64,000 bases of DNA from Desulfovibrio sp. (GCF_034006445.1 NZ_JAVESS010000005.1:107144-171143), one strand, 5' to 3'; shown: positions 16,487-25,713, counted from the stretch's first letter. Notes: generated from the letters alone by a model not told the origin. Numbers and translations are program-made.

Positions 16487-17704
16487 TTATTTCTTATTTT
16501 TGCAGTCCGAATGTTCATTCGGCGTGTGCGCCAGAGCGGCAGCGGCGAGGGCAGCGGCCGGAGTAGCGGCCGGGGCCGGGGCTGGCGCGGCTTCGTGCGC
16601 GGTCTGGGGCCGCAGCTTGCGGGTTTCAAGCCGCTTGAGCACAAAGTCGGCGGGCTTCACGTCTTCCGGCACGGCGTCCAGGCTGAACTCTGCCCGGCCA
16701 AGGGTGCGGTGCCCCCCGGCCTGTCCCACATCATAAAAACAGGCGTCGGCCAGGCGGCCAATGTCTCTGGCTCCATCACCACGAAAGATGACAATGACGG
16801 TTTTGTCCACAATGCCGCTGACCGCGATCCATTTGAGGCCGTGAACACGGGTAAAAAAGTCCGCCACGGCCACCAGCAGGTCGCCGCTGCTGACTTCATT
16901 GAGCCAGGCAAAGGCCCCGCTGCCCCGGCAGTCGGTAAGGCCGCGAAAGGCCCGCGAAAAAAGCGGCAGCCATTCGCGCAGGTATTCACTGCGTATGATG
17001 CGGCGCAGCAAGTTGTTGTCCGCATGGCGCGACAGCCACTGATAGGCGCGAAAATCGTCCTCGTCGCCCGACCGTTCAAAAGCCGCCGTATCCGTGCGAA
17101 TGCCGTAGAGCAGGGCTGTGGCCAGACGCGGGCTGGGCCGCAGGCGCAGGGCCTGAAAATACCGCGTCATGATGGTGCTGGTGGCGCCAAGCCCTGGCCG
17201 GATGTCGCAGAAAGAGGGGTGCAGGGGCGCGGCCGTGCCGCACGTGGGCGGCGGCAGGGGGTGGTGGTCAATGATGCAGTCGAAGGGAATGCCCTGAAAT
17301 GACTTGTGGTGGTGCGGCTGCGAATCCACGATGGCAAAGCGCGTGTACTGGTCGGCCTTTTCGGGCTGCCAGGCGCGCACGGGGATGCGCAGGTACCGTA
17401 TCATGGCCAGATTGTCGGGCCGGGTCACTTCATTGACGCGGGCGATATCGGCATTGTGCACCCTGGGCAGAAGAAGGCGTTTCAAAGCCATGGCCGAGGC
17501 CAGAGCGTCAGGATCGGCATTGATGAGAATGCACCAGCGGTCATCTTTGTCCAGATTTTGTCGCCAGTCCTTCATGTGGGCGACAATTTCGGCAGTGGGC
17601 AACATTATTGGGTCATCCTTCGGGGGACTGGCCCCTGATTGTGCGGCAGCGCGGGTTGTATGTTTTGGCTTTTCAAGGACTTTTCGGGCCAGCTGTCGTT
17701 TCAT
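16487..17704 (-). CDS. DHH-family phosphoesterase (NrnA/RecJ-like)
   Basis: 405 residues. Metal-binding motifs of the DHH family are visible: NADPDALASAMALKRLL (motif I, with N replacing the usual H), IVDSQPHHH (motif II), IIDHHPLP (DHH, motif III) and ATALLYGIRTDT (motif IV); a DHHA1-like domain follows (about 290-370, IVIFRGDGARDIG). Family members degrade nano-RNA, pAp or cyclic dinucleotide products. The C-terminal ~30 residues are Ala/Pro-rich and low-complexity. Its ATG overlaps the stop of the upstream gene (TAATG), third in an overlapping operon. Confidence 0.85.
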   Translation of the reverse strand: MKRQLARKVLEKPKHTTRAAAQSGASPPKDDPIMLPTAEIVAHMKDWRQNLDKDDRWCILINADPDALASAMALKRLLLPRVHNADIARVNEVTRPDNLAMIRYLRIPVRAWQPEKADQYTRFAIVDSQPHHHKSFQGIPFDCIIDHHPLPPPTCGTAAPLHPSFCDIRPGLGATSTIMTRYFQALRLRPSPRLATALLYGIRTDTAAFERSGDEDDFRAYQWLSRHADNNLLRRIIRSEYLREWLPLFSRAFRGLTDCRGSGAFAWLNEVSSGDLLVAVADFFTRVHGLKWIAVSGIVDKTVIVIFRGDGARDIGRLADACFYDVGQAGGHRTLGRAEFSLDAVPEDVKPADFVLKRLETRKLRPQTAHEAAPAPAPAATPAAALAAAALAHTPNEHSDCKNKK

Positions 17705-18624
17705 TAGTCTTCGCCCGCCAGGGCCGCCAAAACAGGCAATGAGGCCGAGAGGCCGTCCCAGTTGAAAACTTCGATCATGTGTGTGGCTGTGGGCGGCGCG
17801 TCAGCCATAAGGCCCTGCGCGATGTGCCGCTGCTCCGGCGTGAAGGCCGTGAGCGGCAGGTGCTGGTCGCCGTTGCCCGGAGCGCTCCAGTGCAGCATGG
17901 CCGCCTGGCGCGGCAGTGCGGAGTGCAGCAGCCCTTTTTGAACATAGCCCAGGAGGTGCCCTACGTCCAGACAAAGGCCCAGGCCGTGGTCTGCGAGGAA
18001 GCTGCCGCCAAGGCAGAACACATCGCTGTGCGCCACATTTTCCAGCAGCAGGGGCGGCGCGGCGTGCCCCTGCGCGTGCCAGTGCCTCGCGAAATCCGCC
18101 AGCAGGCGGCGCTGCAAGGCGGGGGAACCCTCGGGCGGGTGCAGCACGGCGGCCTGCAAGGTCATCTGGGGCACAAGGGCGTACACCCTGTCCAGCACGG
18201 CCAGTGCCAGTTGGGCGGCCTCGCGGGCCGGGCTGGTCGCGTTTGCAGCCGCGCTGGCGGGCCAGGGCAGATCCACGGGCAGGTGAGCATGCCAGCGCAG
18301 GGGCAGGTGGGCAAGGGAGGCTGGCAGGTCGGCTGGCCCATAGTCCAGGCAGCCGCGCGTTTCAAAAAGGCACAGGCCCACCTCGTCCACCTTGTGAGCC
18401 AGAAAGGAGGCGTTGTCGGCCACATTGGCGGCAATGACAAAGGACGGCGCGGCGATGCGGCCTTCAAGCCGCTGGCCCCCGCCCTTGCGCGTCTGCTCCG
18501 GCGCGGGGCGTGCCTCTGCCCCGGCGCGTACATCTGTCCCGGCGCGTACCTCTGCCCCGGGGCGTGCCTCTGCCCCGGCGCGTACCTCTGCCCCGGCGCG
18601 GGCCGACCGGGAAGGATCAGGCAT
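17704..18624 (-). CDS. TIM-barrel protein of the AP-endonuclease-2/xylose isomerase fold, CbiR-like
   Basis: 306 residues. After a repetitive head it has PSFVIAANVADNASFLAHKVDE, WHAHLPVDLPW, LLLENVAHSD, LGLCLDVGHLLGY, LHWSAPGNGDQHLPL and MIEVFNWDG: a beta/alpha barrel with metal ligands on Glu, Asp, His and Glu. The order and wording resemble CbiR, the phosphodiesterase that opens cobamides for remodelling; from memory that family occurs in Desulfovibrio. No other cobamide gene is adjacent, so a general sugar-phosphate isomerase-like enzyme remains possible. The first ~35 residues are RAGAEV/RPGAEV-type hexapeptides from an 18-bp minisatellite. The ATG overlaps the end of the glycosyltransferase gene by 8 bp. 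Confidence 0.65.
   Translation of the reverse strand: MPDPSRSARAGAEVRAGAEARPGAEVRAGTDVRAGAEARPAPEQTRKGGGQRLEGRIAAPSFVIAANVADNASFLAHKVDEVGLCLFETRGCLDYGPADLPASLAHLPLRWHAHLPVDLPWPASAAANATSPAREAAQLALAVLDRVYALVPQMTLQAAVLHPPEGSPALQRRLLADFARHWHAQGHAAPPLLLENVAHSDVFCLGGSFLADHGLGLCLDVGHLLGYVQKGLLHSALPRQAAMLHWSAPGNGDQHLPLTAFTPEQRHIAQGLMADAPPTATHMIEVFNWDGLSASLPVLAALAGED
18510..18607. repeat. 18-bp minisatellite in frame at the 5' end of the CbiR-like gene
   Basis: Five to six units of the type GGCGCGTACCTCTGCCCC on the plus strand; because the unit is 18 bp, copy changes add or remove six residues without breaking the frame. Confidence 0.9.
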
Positions 18625-19741
18625 GGCAGCGGGCCTGCCCCGTCAGCAGGCTTTCAATGCCTGCCGCGTTGCGGATGGGATGGAAAAGGGACGCTGCCGT
18701 GGCGGCGGCTTTTCTGCCTGCCAGTTCAAGCACTGCGGGGTGTTCGGCTGTGCGTGCCAGAGCGGCGGCCAGGGCGTATTCGTTGCCCGGCGGCAGTAAA
18801 AGTCCGTTTTCGCCATGCCGGATAAAGCCTTCTTCCGTGCCAGTGGCAATGACCGGGCGTCCCAGCGAGAGGGCCTCGATGATGTCCCGCGTCCACGGGT
18901 GGCCAGCGCCGTCCGGCTTGACCATGCAGTGCATGGACAGCATGGCCGCTTCCACATTGTCGGTCCAGCCGTGCAGACGCACAATATCTTCAAGGCCCGT
19001 GCGCGCCAGAAAGTCCAGTATCTGCCCCACAAGGGGATGATCCGTCCTTGTGGCGTCCACGCCGTAAAAGTGCACTTCAGCATGGTGGGCGCGCAGGGCC
19101 GTCGCGGCCTCAAGGCAGGCATTCAGCAGGATGTCGTGCCCTTTTTGCGGGCGCAATTCACTGAAAAAGCCAAAGCGCACGGGTGGGGCCGGGGGCAGCG
19201 GGTGAAAGCGCGGCGGCTTCATGGGGGAATTGTATATGATACGGTGCGGGATGCCCCACCGGGCCAGCTGGCGGGCTTCCACCGGGCCGATGGCCGCGGC
19301 CGCGTGAAGGTGCTCGCGCAAAAACACGCCCGTGGCGTCCAGTTCCGGCGATTCTTCCAGCACCACTTCACGGGCGATAAGCACTTTGCGCTGCTCTGGA
19401 AAGAAAGGGATGAGGTTTGCGCAGGGAAAGCCGTTAAAGCACACGGCCTCGGCCCAGGCGGCCAGGGTTTGCGGCAGATCCGGGGCCGAGGGCAGCCCCT
19501 GCGCCGTGGCATCCGGCGGCGCGGCGCACCCCGCGTACACCAGCTTCAGTGACGGATGGGGAAAGACATGCACAGGGATGCCCAGGGCCGCGTAGTTGCC
19601 AAGGGCTGCCTTGGACGGATCGGGCGGCAGCATGCTGAGCACCTGTATGTCATGCCGATGCGACAACTGGCGGGCCAGCACGAAGAGGCTGCGGCCGGAG
19701 CCGCCGTTGTCTATGGCATGGGTACAGAAGAGCAGGCGCAT
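18617..19741 (-). CDS. Glycosyltransferase, GT-B fold (family 4 type)
   Basis: 374 residues. N-terminal domain begins MRLLFCTHAIDNGGSGRSLF with a Gly-rich nucleotide-sugar loop; the C-terminal domain has RFGFFSELRPQKGHDILLNA, the donor-site MVKPDGAGHPWTRDIIEALSLGRPVIATGTEEG and a closing helix. It transfers a sugar from an activated donor to an unknown acceptor. It is first in an operon with the CbiR-like and DHH genes, all overlapping; the three have no obvious shared pathway. A family A element lies just upstream of its start. Confidence 0.85.
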   Translation of the reverse strand: MRLLFCTHAIDNGGSGRSLFVLARQLSHRHDIQVLSMLPPDPSKAALGNYAALGIPVHVFPHPSLKLVYAGCAAPPDATAQGLPSAPDLPQTLAAWAEAVCFNGFPCANLIPFFPEQRKVLIAREVVLEESPELDATGVFLREHLHAAAAIGPVEARQLARWGIPHRIIYNSPMKPPRFHPLPPAPPVRFGFFSELRPQKGHDILLNACLEAATALRAHHAEVHFYGVDATRTDHPLVGQILDFLARTGLEDIVRLHGWTDNVEAAMLSMHCMVKPDGAGHPWTRDIIEALSLGRPVIATGTEEGFIRHGENGLLLPPGNEYALAAALARTAEHPAVLELAGRKAAATAASLFHPIRNAAGIESLLTGQARCHA

Positions 19742-19795
19742 GGATTTTTTCCATTGTCACTTGGTGGTACTGTGCTTGGAATCAGGGCAATTTCA

Positions 19796-19922
19796 CTAGA
19801 GCAGGTTACGAATGAAATGAGTTAAATGCTCTGCAAGGATTTTTCTGAAAATCCTTGCCACGAAATGCGAGTAGGCGGGCTTTTGCCTGCCGTACGCGAG
19901 CATTTCAAGTGTTAAATGCTCT
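19796..19922 (-). repeat. Dispersed element, family A, copy 2
   Basis: Reverse-orientation near-copy of 1682-1813, bounded by CTAGAGCAGG and AAATGCTCTAG. The long match between two sites 18 kb apart is visible by eye. Confidence 0.9.
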
Positions 19923-19990
19923 AGTGATGCTGTCGCCATCCATAAGGCTTCTTCGTCGCCTGACGGCTGCCGCTTGGAATTACTCCGACG
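19923..19990 (+). repeat. Dispersed element, family C fragment
   Basis: GATGCTGTCGCCATCCATAAG, CTTCTTCGTCGCCTGACGGC; near-identical to part of 10505-10620. Directly joined to the family A element. Confidence 0.75.
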
Positions 19991-20057
19991 AAGGGCATGG
20001 CTGTATGGCCACGGGCGGGCGCACGGCCCGCCCCCGGCCTGGCGATTATGAAAACAC

Positions 20058-20200
20058 TGATTAAAGAGCCTTTTGGAAACGCGCAGGTGTTTCGTTTGGC
20101 AAGGCGCGATCTTTTTTCAAGCAGGAGTGGACGCTTCCGTCCTCACTGTTTCAAAAAAAGTGAAGCAAGTCCGCCAAACGGAATACATCAGCGCTTCCTT
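20058..20200 (-). repeat. Family D repeat, uninterrupted copy
   Basis: Reverse complement matches 10208-10264 plus 10415-10500 without the 150-bp insertion; the junction here reads CCTCACTGTTTC near 20140-20151. It reaches to the stop codon of the M16C protease gene. Confidence 0.88.
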
Positions 20201-23111
20201 ATACCAGTTTGCTGCTCTGCCAGCCGTGTTCCCTGGCGGCAGCTTCAGCCTTGGGGCCGCCCAGCACGCAGATGTGCCCAGTTTTGGCGGCCTCTGCCAG
20301 CACTTCGGAAAACTCGCGAAAATGCTTTTCAGTGGTGGAAAGGATTTCTTCACGCATGATGGCGCGGGCGGCGTCCGTATCATTGGTGAGCCAGCGGCTC
20401 AGGGACTGCGCGCCCTTGGCGTCGGGCAAAAGGTAGCTGTCCAGATCGCCGATGGCCCCCACGATGGCCTGGGTCAGTTGGGCCTTGTCGGGCGTAAAGC
20501 CGCGCAAAAACTCGGCCATGCCGTCAAAGGCCTCAAGGGTGGCGTCCACGTTGGGGTCACGGTAGGAAGCGCACACCAGGGTGCCGCCCATGCGGTCAAG
20601 ATTGCAGAAGGCCCCGTACGCGCCGCCGCGCACGCGCACGCGCTCCCACAGGTAGCCCATGCGCAGATAACGCAGGATAACACTGGCCGAGCCGTGGTAC
20701 ACATAGCCCTGGTCATAGATGTTGGCGGCCTTGCCCACATAGTTGATCTGGGCCGGAGCGATGAAGGCTTCGGCTTGGGGCAGGCTCATGGGGGACTCGC
20801 CAATGCCGCTGGCCGCGCCGGAGCGGACTGGCGGCAGGGCCTGCAACAGCTGGCGCGCCTGGGTTTCGGCCAGGACAAGGCCAGCGGCCTCGGCGGTGCA
20901 GTCAAAAATCGCGCCGGGCCGGGCCACGATACGGGCGCGCAATTCTTCCAGATCGGCCATGAGCGTTTGCGGTTCCTGCTCAAGGCGCTGGAGCATGGAA
21001 CGAACGCTTTCAAGGTAGCTCAGGCCGGAGGTGCGCTCGGCCAGAGCGCCCGCGCCGGTGAACCGCGCCCGCAAACGGGCGCTGACCGCCGCATGGCCTG
21101 CGGACTGGAGGGCGTTTTCCATACGGGCCTTGGCTTCCAGAAGCATCTGGCCCAGGCGCTCCTCAATGACGGCCTGATCCGTGAGGGGTTCCAGAAGTAT
21201 TTCCTGCATGATGGCGAAGAGATCCGGCAGCTTGTCGTAGACCGCCTTGCCGGAGACGCCCATATAGCTCACGGTATGGCGGCTTTCACGCACGGTTCCC
21301 AGCAGGGTGTCGGCTCCCACGCCGCCGGTTTTGGCCGCCATGAGCTCGCCAAGTTCCGTAAAGTCGCGGCGCGCCGTGCCCATTTCGGTCAGGCAGCGGG
21401 AAAACAGGGGCAGCAGGGGCACAAGGCGGTCAGGCACATTGGCCAGGGGCAGCAAAAGGGTGGCGTAGGCAATGCCGCTGGTTGGCAGTTCATGGCTCAG
21501 CGCGGGTTCCGGCAGCTCCACGATGTTGCGCGGAATGGGCGCATTGTGGCGCGGCAGATCCTCAAGCCCCAGAGCGGGAATGCTGGCAAGGGCCTCCGGG
21601 CTGTCGGGCGCGCTCTGCACTTCCTCAAGCCGCAGGGTGTCGGCCGCCATGGCGGCGCGCGCGTCAGCGTCGGCGGCAGCCTGCACGGCGTCCACGCGGG
21701 ATTTTTCAGCCTCGTCGCGGGCTTTGCCAAGGTTTGTGTCGGGCAGCAGCACGACCATGGCGCGGTGCTCGTTGTTCAGGAACCAGTCCTTTATGGCCTG
21801 CTCGAACACCGGCTCACCGGCGCTGATGCGCGCCTTGAGGGATTCCAGCGGCGCTTCCCAGGCAAGGGGAGCCAGGGGGTCGCCGTCGTACAGCCAGGTG
21901 GACAGGGCCTGGATCATGGCCGAAAGCCCGCGCGGGAAGCGGCCCGAATTGTTTTCGCGGTAGGCGAATTCCACCGAATTGACGGCGGCTTCCACCGCAG
22001 CCTTGGGGATGCCCTCCTCGGCAAGCTGGGCCAGGGTTTCAAAGATGAGCATCTCGACCTTGGGCACGTCCCTTGGGGCCACGCCCTTGAGACCGGTGGA
22101 GTAGTACATCTGGCGCAGGTCTGTCTCAAGCCCGCAGCCCGTCGTGTCCTCGCCCAGGCCGGAGGCTATGAGCGCCTTGCGCAGGGGCGAGCCCGGCAGG
22201 CCCTCAAGGATATGCTCCAGCATTTCCATAAGCAGGGCCTGATCCACGTCGCCGCGTTCGCCCAGCAGCCAGTTGACCGTGAGCAGTGCGCGCTTTTCGC
22301 CTTCAGAGGCGGCATAGGGCACTTCAATCTGGCGCGGGGTGTCCAGGCGTTTTTGCAGGGGCACGGCAGAGTTCACGGGCCGGGCGGTGTAGCCTTTCAG
22401 GGATTCGTTGACAAGGCGCAGGCGCTCGGCTTCCGGGTCGTCGCCCCAGAAAAAGAAGCGGGCGTTGCTCGGGTGGTAGTAGCTGCTGTGAAAATTGGAA
22501 AAAGCCTCATAGGTAAGGTCGGGGATGCGCTCGGGATTGCCGCCGGAGTCAAGGCTGTACAGGGTGTCGGGGAACAGCGCCTGCTGGCTCTGCTCGGAGA
22601 GCACGGAGTCGGGCGAGGAGTAGACGCCCTTCATTTCATTATAGACCACGCCCTTGTAAGACCAGGGGCCGTCGGCGCTGGGGGCTTCCACATGCCAGCC
22701 TTCCTGCTTGAGGATGTCCTCGCTGATGCGCGGGTGGAAGACGGCGTCGATGTAGACGTCAATGAGATTGTAGAAGTCGCGCAGATTGCAGCTCGCCACG
22801 GGATAGCAGGTCTTGTCCGGAAAGGTGAAGGCATTGAGAAAGGTCTGCAGGGAGCCCTTGAGCAGTTCCACAAAGGGTTCTTTGACCGGGTACTTGTCGG
22901 AACCGCAGAGCACGGAGTGCTCCAGAATATGGGCCACGCCGGTGGAGTCGGTGGGCGGCGTGCGAAAGCTCACGCCAAAGCATTTGTTTTCATCCGTATT
23001 GCTGATGGAAAGCAGTTGCGCGCCCGTGGCCTCATGCAGCCACAGCCGGGCCATGCCGTCCACTTCGTGGAGATGCCGTTCGGTGACAAGAGTAAAACCG
23101 TTGTTATTCAT
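20199..23111 (-). CDS. PreP-type M16C metalloprotease (insulinase family)
   Basis: 970 residues, the expected length for presequence-protease relatives. The inverted zinc motif HILEH is at residues 61-65, followed by CGSDKYPVKEPFVELLKGS and LNAFTFPDKTCYPVAS, typical of PreP; the more distal zinc-ligand Glu should lie in the GVVYNEMKG region. Two M16 halves are joined by a coiled hinge (near 470-520, DEAEKSRVDAVQAAADADARA) . These enzymes clear short peptides inside a closed chamber. Start ATG 23111 follows AGGAATCAAT; no signal peptide is apparent. Monocistronic. Confidence 0.93.
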   Translation of the reverse strand: MNNNGFTLVTERHLHEVDGMARLWLHEATGAQLLSISNTDENKCFGVSFRTPPTDSTGVAHILEHSVLCGSDKYPVKEPFVELLKGSLQTFLNAFTFPDKTCYPVASCNLRDFYNLIDVYIDAVFHPRISEDILKQEGWHVEAPSADGPWSYKGVVYNEMKGVYSSPDSVLSEQSQQALFPDTLYSLDSGGNPERIPDLTYEAFSNFHSSYYHPSNARFFFWGDDPEAERLRLVNESLKGYTARPVNSAVPLQKRLDTPRQIEVPYAASEGEKRALLTVNWLLGERGDVDQALLMEMLEHILEGLPGSPLRKALIASGLGEDTTGCGLETDLRQMYYSTGLKGVAPRDVPKVEMLIFETLAQLAEEGIPKAAVEAAVNSVEFAYRENNSGRFPRGLSAMIQALSTWLYDGDPLAPLAWEAPLESLKARISAGEPVFEQAIKDWFLNNEHRAMVVLLPDTNLGKARDEAEKSRVDAVQAAADADARAAMAADTLRLEEVQSAPDSPEALASIPALGLEDLPRHNAPIPRNIVELPEPALSHELPTSGIAYATLLLPLANVPDRLVPLLPLFSRCLTEMGTARRDFTELGELMAAKTGGVGADTLLGTVRESRHTVSYMGVSGKAVYDKLPDLFAIMQEILLEPLTDQAVIEERLGQMLLEAKARMENALQSAGHAAVSARLRARFTGAGALAERTSGLSYLESVRSMLQRLEQEPQTLMADLEELRARIVARPGAIFDCTAEAAGLVLAETQARQLLQALPPVRSGAASGIGESPMSLPQAEAFIAPAQINYVGKAANIYDQGYVYHGSASVILRYLRMGYLWERVRVRGGAYGAFCNLDRMGGTLVCASYRDPNVDATLEAFDGMAEFLRGFTPDKAQLTQAIVGAIGDLDSYLLPDAKGAQSLSRWLTNDTDAARAIMREEILSTTEKHFREFSEVLAEAAKTGHICVLGGPKAEAAAREHGWQSSKLV

Positions 23112-23346
23112 ATTGATTCCTGCAAATAATTTTGGGGCCTGTTGGGAGTCTACGGCAAATGAACCCAGACTATAAGGGCTGCGGCGGGGTTTGAAAAGGG
23201 GCGGCAAAGCGCAGGCCGTGGGCCGCCTCTGGCGTCACTTGGCGTCACTGCGCGGCAACGTCCGGAGTTTTGCGCTGTGGGCATTCCTGCTCCCTTTCTG
23301 TCCCCGTCCCTTCCCGCCACCACCGGTTCGCCTCACCTCACCCGCG

Positions 23347-23462
23347 CAGACCCGGCAAGAGGCAACGGCAGGCCCGGCAAGGCGACAACGGCAGGCGCAG
23401 CAAGAGGACAAAGGCAGGCCCGGCAGGGGGCAACGGCAGGCCCGGCAAGAGGACAACGGCCC
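23347..23462. repeat. 22-23-bp minisatellite, five units
   Basis: Units of the type GCCCGGCAAGAGGACAACGG plus CAG, in tandem with small changes. Reading frames through it give repetitive Arg/Gln/Gly proteins on both strands and are not credible genes. Confidence 0.9.
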
Positions 23463-23521
23463 GACACTACAAAAGAATTACGCCCTGCGCCGCCTGACGG
23501 TCAAAAAGAGCGCACCCGTGC

Positions 23522-23550
23522 TTGCCAAGCGTGATTCGATCATGTATGTA
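23522..23550 (+). promoter_or_regulatory. Candidate promoter of rpsB-tsf
   Basis: TTGCCA, 17-bp spacer, TATGTA. Would give a leader of about 140 nt before rpsB. Confidence 0.5.
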
Positions 23551-23699
23551 CTCCCTTTCTATCAAGCACACCCAGGCAGCGGCCCGGGGTGCCCGGTGGA
23601 ATGCCGCGTGTGGCGGCGTTCTTTTTGCGCCAAAGGCGCAACATCGGGTTGCAGGGTCAGGGCGTGGGTGGAAGAAAACAACCCTTTGGAGGAATCCCA

Positions 23700-24476
23700 A
23701 TGGCTTACGTCAGCATGAAGCAAATGCTGGAAACCGGCGTGCATTTCGGTCACCAGACCCGCCGCTGGAACCCCAAGATGCGTCCCTACATTTTCGGCGC
23801 GCGTAACGGTATCCATATCATCGACCTGCAGCAGACCGTAAAGCTCTTCCGCATTGCCCACGACAAGGTTGTGGACACTGTTGCCAAGGGCGGCAAGGTT
23901 CTGTTCATAGGCACCAAGCGCCAGGCTCAGGAAGCTGTGGCCACCGAGGCCGGTCGCGCCGGACAGTACTATGTGACCAATCGTTGGATGGGCGGCACGC
24001 TCACCAACTTTGTCACCATCCAGAAGAGCGTTGATCGCCTGAAGAAGCTGGAAGTCATGTTTGCCGACGGCAGCATCAACCGCTACCAGAAGAAGGAAAT
24101 CCTGCTTCTGGAACGCGAAATGAACAAGCTGGAACAAACCCTCGGCGGCATCAAGAACATGGACCGTCTGCCCCAGCTTGCCTTCATCATCGACCCGCAT
24201 CGTGAAGACATCGCCGTCAAGGAATGCCGCAAGCTCGGCATCCCCATCGTGGCCGTTACGGACACCAACTGCGACCCCGATGTCATTGACTATATCATTC
24301 CCGGCAATGATGACGCCATCCGCGCCATCAAGCTTTTTGTGGCCTCTTTCGCCGAAGCCTGCACGGAAGGCGAAGCCATGAGCAAGGACCACAAGGGCGA
24401 AGGCTCCAACGCTGAAGAAGCCATGCAAAAGGCTGCTGCTGCCGAGGCCGTGGCCGAAGCTGCTCCCGCCCAATAA
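23700..24476 (+). CDS. rpsB: 30S ribosomal protein S2
   Basis: 258 residues, standard length. Begins [20 protein letters not shown], with [31 protein letters not shown] and a [18 protein letters not shown] stretch typical of S2; an Ala/Glu-rich tail closes the protein. Binds the 30S head. ATG 23700 follows TGGAGGAA, which settles the start although the frame is open further up. Followed by tsf at 139 bp, the usual rpsB-tsf pair. Confidence 0.99.
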   Translation: MAYVSMKQMLETGVHFGHQTRRWNPKMRPYIFGARNGIHIIDLQQTVKLFRIAHDKVVDTVAKGGKVLFIGTKRQAQEAVATEAGRAGQYYVTNRWMGGTLTNFVTIQKSVDRLKKLEVMFADGSINRYQKKEILLLEREMNKLEQTLGGIKNMDRLPQLAFIIDPHREDIAVKECRKLGIPIVAVTDTNCDPDVIDYIIPGNDDAIRAIKLFVASFAEACTEGEAMSKDHKGEGSNAEEAMQKAAAAEAVAEAAPAQ

Positions 24477-24501
24477 CCGGCTTTTCTGCTTTCGCATTTT
24501 G

Positions 24502-24538
24502 GGGGCAGCGCAACCAGTATAGATGGCTGCGCTGCCCC
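24502..24538 (+). terminator. Hairpin between rpsB and tsf
   Basis: GGGGCAGCGCAACCA pairs with TGGCTGCGCTGCCCC (14 of 15). Only a weak T-run (TGTTT) follows, so it may be a partial terminator or mRNA processing site that lowers tsf expression. Confidence 0.6.
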
Positions 24539-24615
24539 TGTTTGGATGCAGCACCGCACTATTCAGGCCTATTTGATAACTCCGGTTTCAGGCCGGACGC
24601 ATTTTGGAGAATACA

Positions 24616-25473
24616 ATGGCTATTACCGCTCAACTGGTAAAAGAACTGCGCGAAATGACTGGCGCCGGCATGATGGATTGCAAAAAAGCCCTGGTGGAAG
24701 TGGAAGGCGACCTGGAAAAGGCCGTTGACTGGCTGCGCCAGAAGGGCATGGCCAAGGCTGCCAAAAAGTCGGGCCGCGCCACCAGTGAAGGTCTTGTGAC
24801 CGTGACCCTGAGTGATGACGGCAAGACCGTGGCCATGGCTTCGCTTTTGTGCGAAACCGACTTCGTGGCGCGTGGCGAGCAGTTCCAGAACATGGCCGCC
24901 AAGCTGGCCAAGACCGTGCTGGACAACGCCCCCGCTGACGCCGTGGCCCTTGAATCCCTTATGGGTGAAGAAGTGACCCAGCTTATCGCCTCTGTGGGCG
25001 AAAACATGCAGATCGGCAAGTTTGCCCGCCACACCAAGCCCGGCGAAAGCTCCGTCATCGGCCAGTACATCCACGCCAACAGCAAGATTGGCGTGCTGGT
25101 GTTTCTGACCTGCGGCAAGGCCGAAAGCGCCGCCAAGCCCGAAGTGCAGGAACTGGCCAAAAATATCGCCATGCAGGTGGCCGCCGCCAGCCCCATGGCT
25201 CTTGACGCCGCCAGCCTGGATCAGGCCGCTGTGGAGCGCGAACGCGAAGTCTACCGCCAGAAGGCTCTGGAAGAAGGCAAGCCCGCCAACATCGTGGACA
25301 AGATCGCCGACGGCGCCGTGAAAAAATTCCAGAAGGACGTGTGCCTTATGGAACAGCCTTACATTCGCGACGACAAGAAGACCATCAGCGACATCGTGCG
25401 TGAAACCGGCAAGACCGTTGGTGATGAAATCACCGTCACCGGCTTTGAGCGCATCCAGCTTGCCGCCGAATAA
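24616..25473 (+). CDS. tsf: Translation elongation factor Ts
   Basis: 285 residues. MAITAQLVKELREMTGAGMM and DCKKALVE at the N-terminus are the EF-Ts UBA signature, followed by VDWLRQKGMAKAAKKSGR and the CETDFVARGEQF motif. Catalyses GDP release from EF-Tu. Start ATG 24616 is placed 6 bp after TGGAG. Last gene of the pair; a strong terminator is at 25714-25743. Confidence 0.99.
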   Translation: MAITAQLVKELREMTGAGMMDCKKALVEVEGDLEKAVDWLRQKGMAKAAKKSGRATSEGLVTVTLSDDGKTVAMASLLCETDFVARGEQFQNMAAKLAKTVLDNAPADAVALESLMGEEVTQLIASVGENMQIGKFARHTKPGESSVIGQYIHANSKIGVLVFLTCGKAESAAKPEVQELAKNIAMQVAAASPMALDAASLDQAAVEREREVYRQKALEEGKPANIVDKIADGAVKKFQKDVCLMEQPYIRDDKKTISDIVRETGKTVGDEITVTGFERIQLAAE

Positions 25474-25489
25474 TACTATCTGACTCGCC

Positions 25490-25537
25490 ATGACCGGACG
25501 GGTTCGCCTGTCCGGACGGGTTCGCCTGTCCGGTCAT
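25490..25537. repeat. Hairpin with an internal 18-bp tandem duplication after tsf
   Basis: ATGACCGGAC and GTCCGGTCAT enclose two tandem copies of GGACGGGTTCGCCTGTCC, each a hairpin by itself. No T-run. Confidence 0.7.
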
Positions 25538-25539
25538 AG

Positions 25540-25680
25540 AGCATGCATTTTTTTAAGGGTGCATGCTGCAAGCCGCGCGAGAGCGCAGCGCGCCGCAACA
25601 CGGCGCAGATTCAGCCGAAGATCGCGTTTTCGGCAGAATGACGACGTTGCAATGTGAAGCATTTCAGCGTTATGCTAAGT
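25540..25680 (+). repeat. Dispersed element, family B, diverged copy
   Basis: AGAGCATGC... GAGAGCGCAGCGCGCCGCAAC, GATTCAGCCGAAGATCGCG, CAATGTGAAGCATTTCAGCG: same order of modules as 35972-36122 but many substitutions. Confidence 0.7.
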
Positions 25681-25713
25681 CGAATACCGCGCCTTCGGGC
25701 GTAGCAGACTATT

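Larger units (their letters stand above)
19742..20198. other. Repeat-filled gap between the glycosyltransferase and protease genes
   Basis: 457 bp made almost wholly of a family A element, a family C fragment and an intact family D repeat. No gene or RNA is supported; the glycosyltransferase promoter must be within about 55 bp upstream of its start or inside the repeat. Confidence 0.7.
23112..23699. other. Divergent region between protease gene and rpsB
   Basis: 588 bp: promoter zone of the protease gene, a 22-23-bp minisatellite (23347-23462), a promoter candidate for rpsB (23522-23550) and the rpsB leader with a small hairpin TTGCGCCAAAGGCGCAA (23626-23642). Confidence 0.6.

Noticed and set aside
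20073..23129. Open frame of about 1000 codons on the plus strand
   Set aside because: It is the exact antisense of the M16C protease gene, rich in Gly/His/Ala as expected for a shadow of GC-rich coding DNA, and has no ribosome binding site or domain.
23191..23718. Arg/Gln-rich protein upstream of rpsB
   Set aside because: Encoded by the 22-23-bp minisatellite and running into rpsB in the wrong phase; no start signals.
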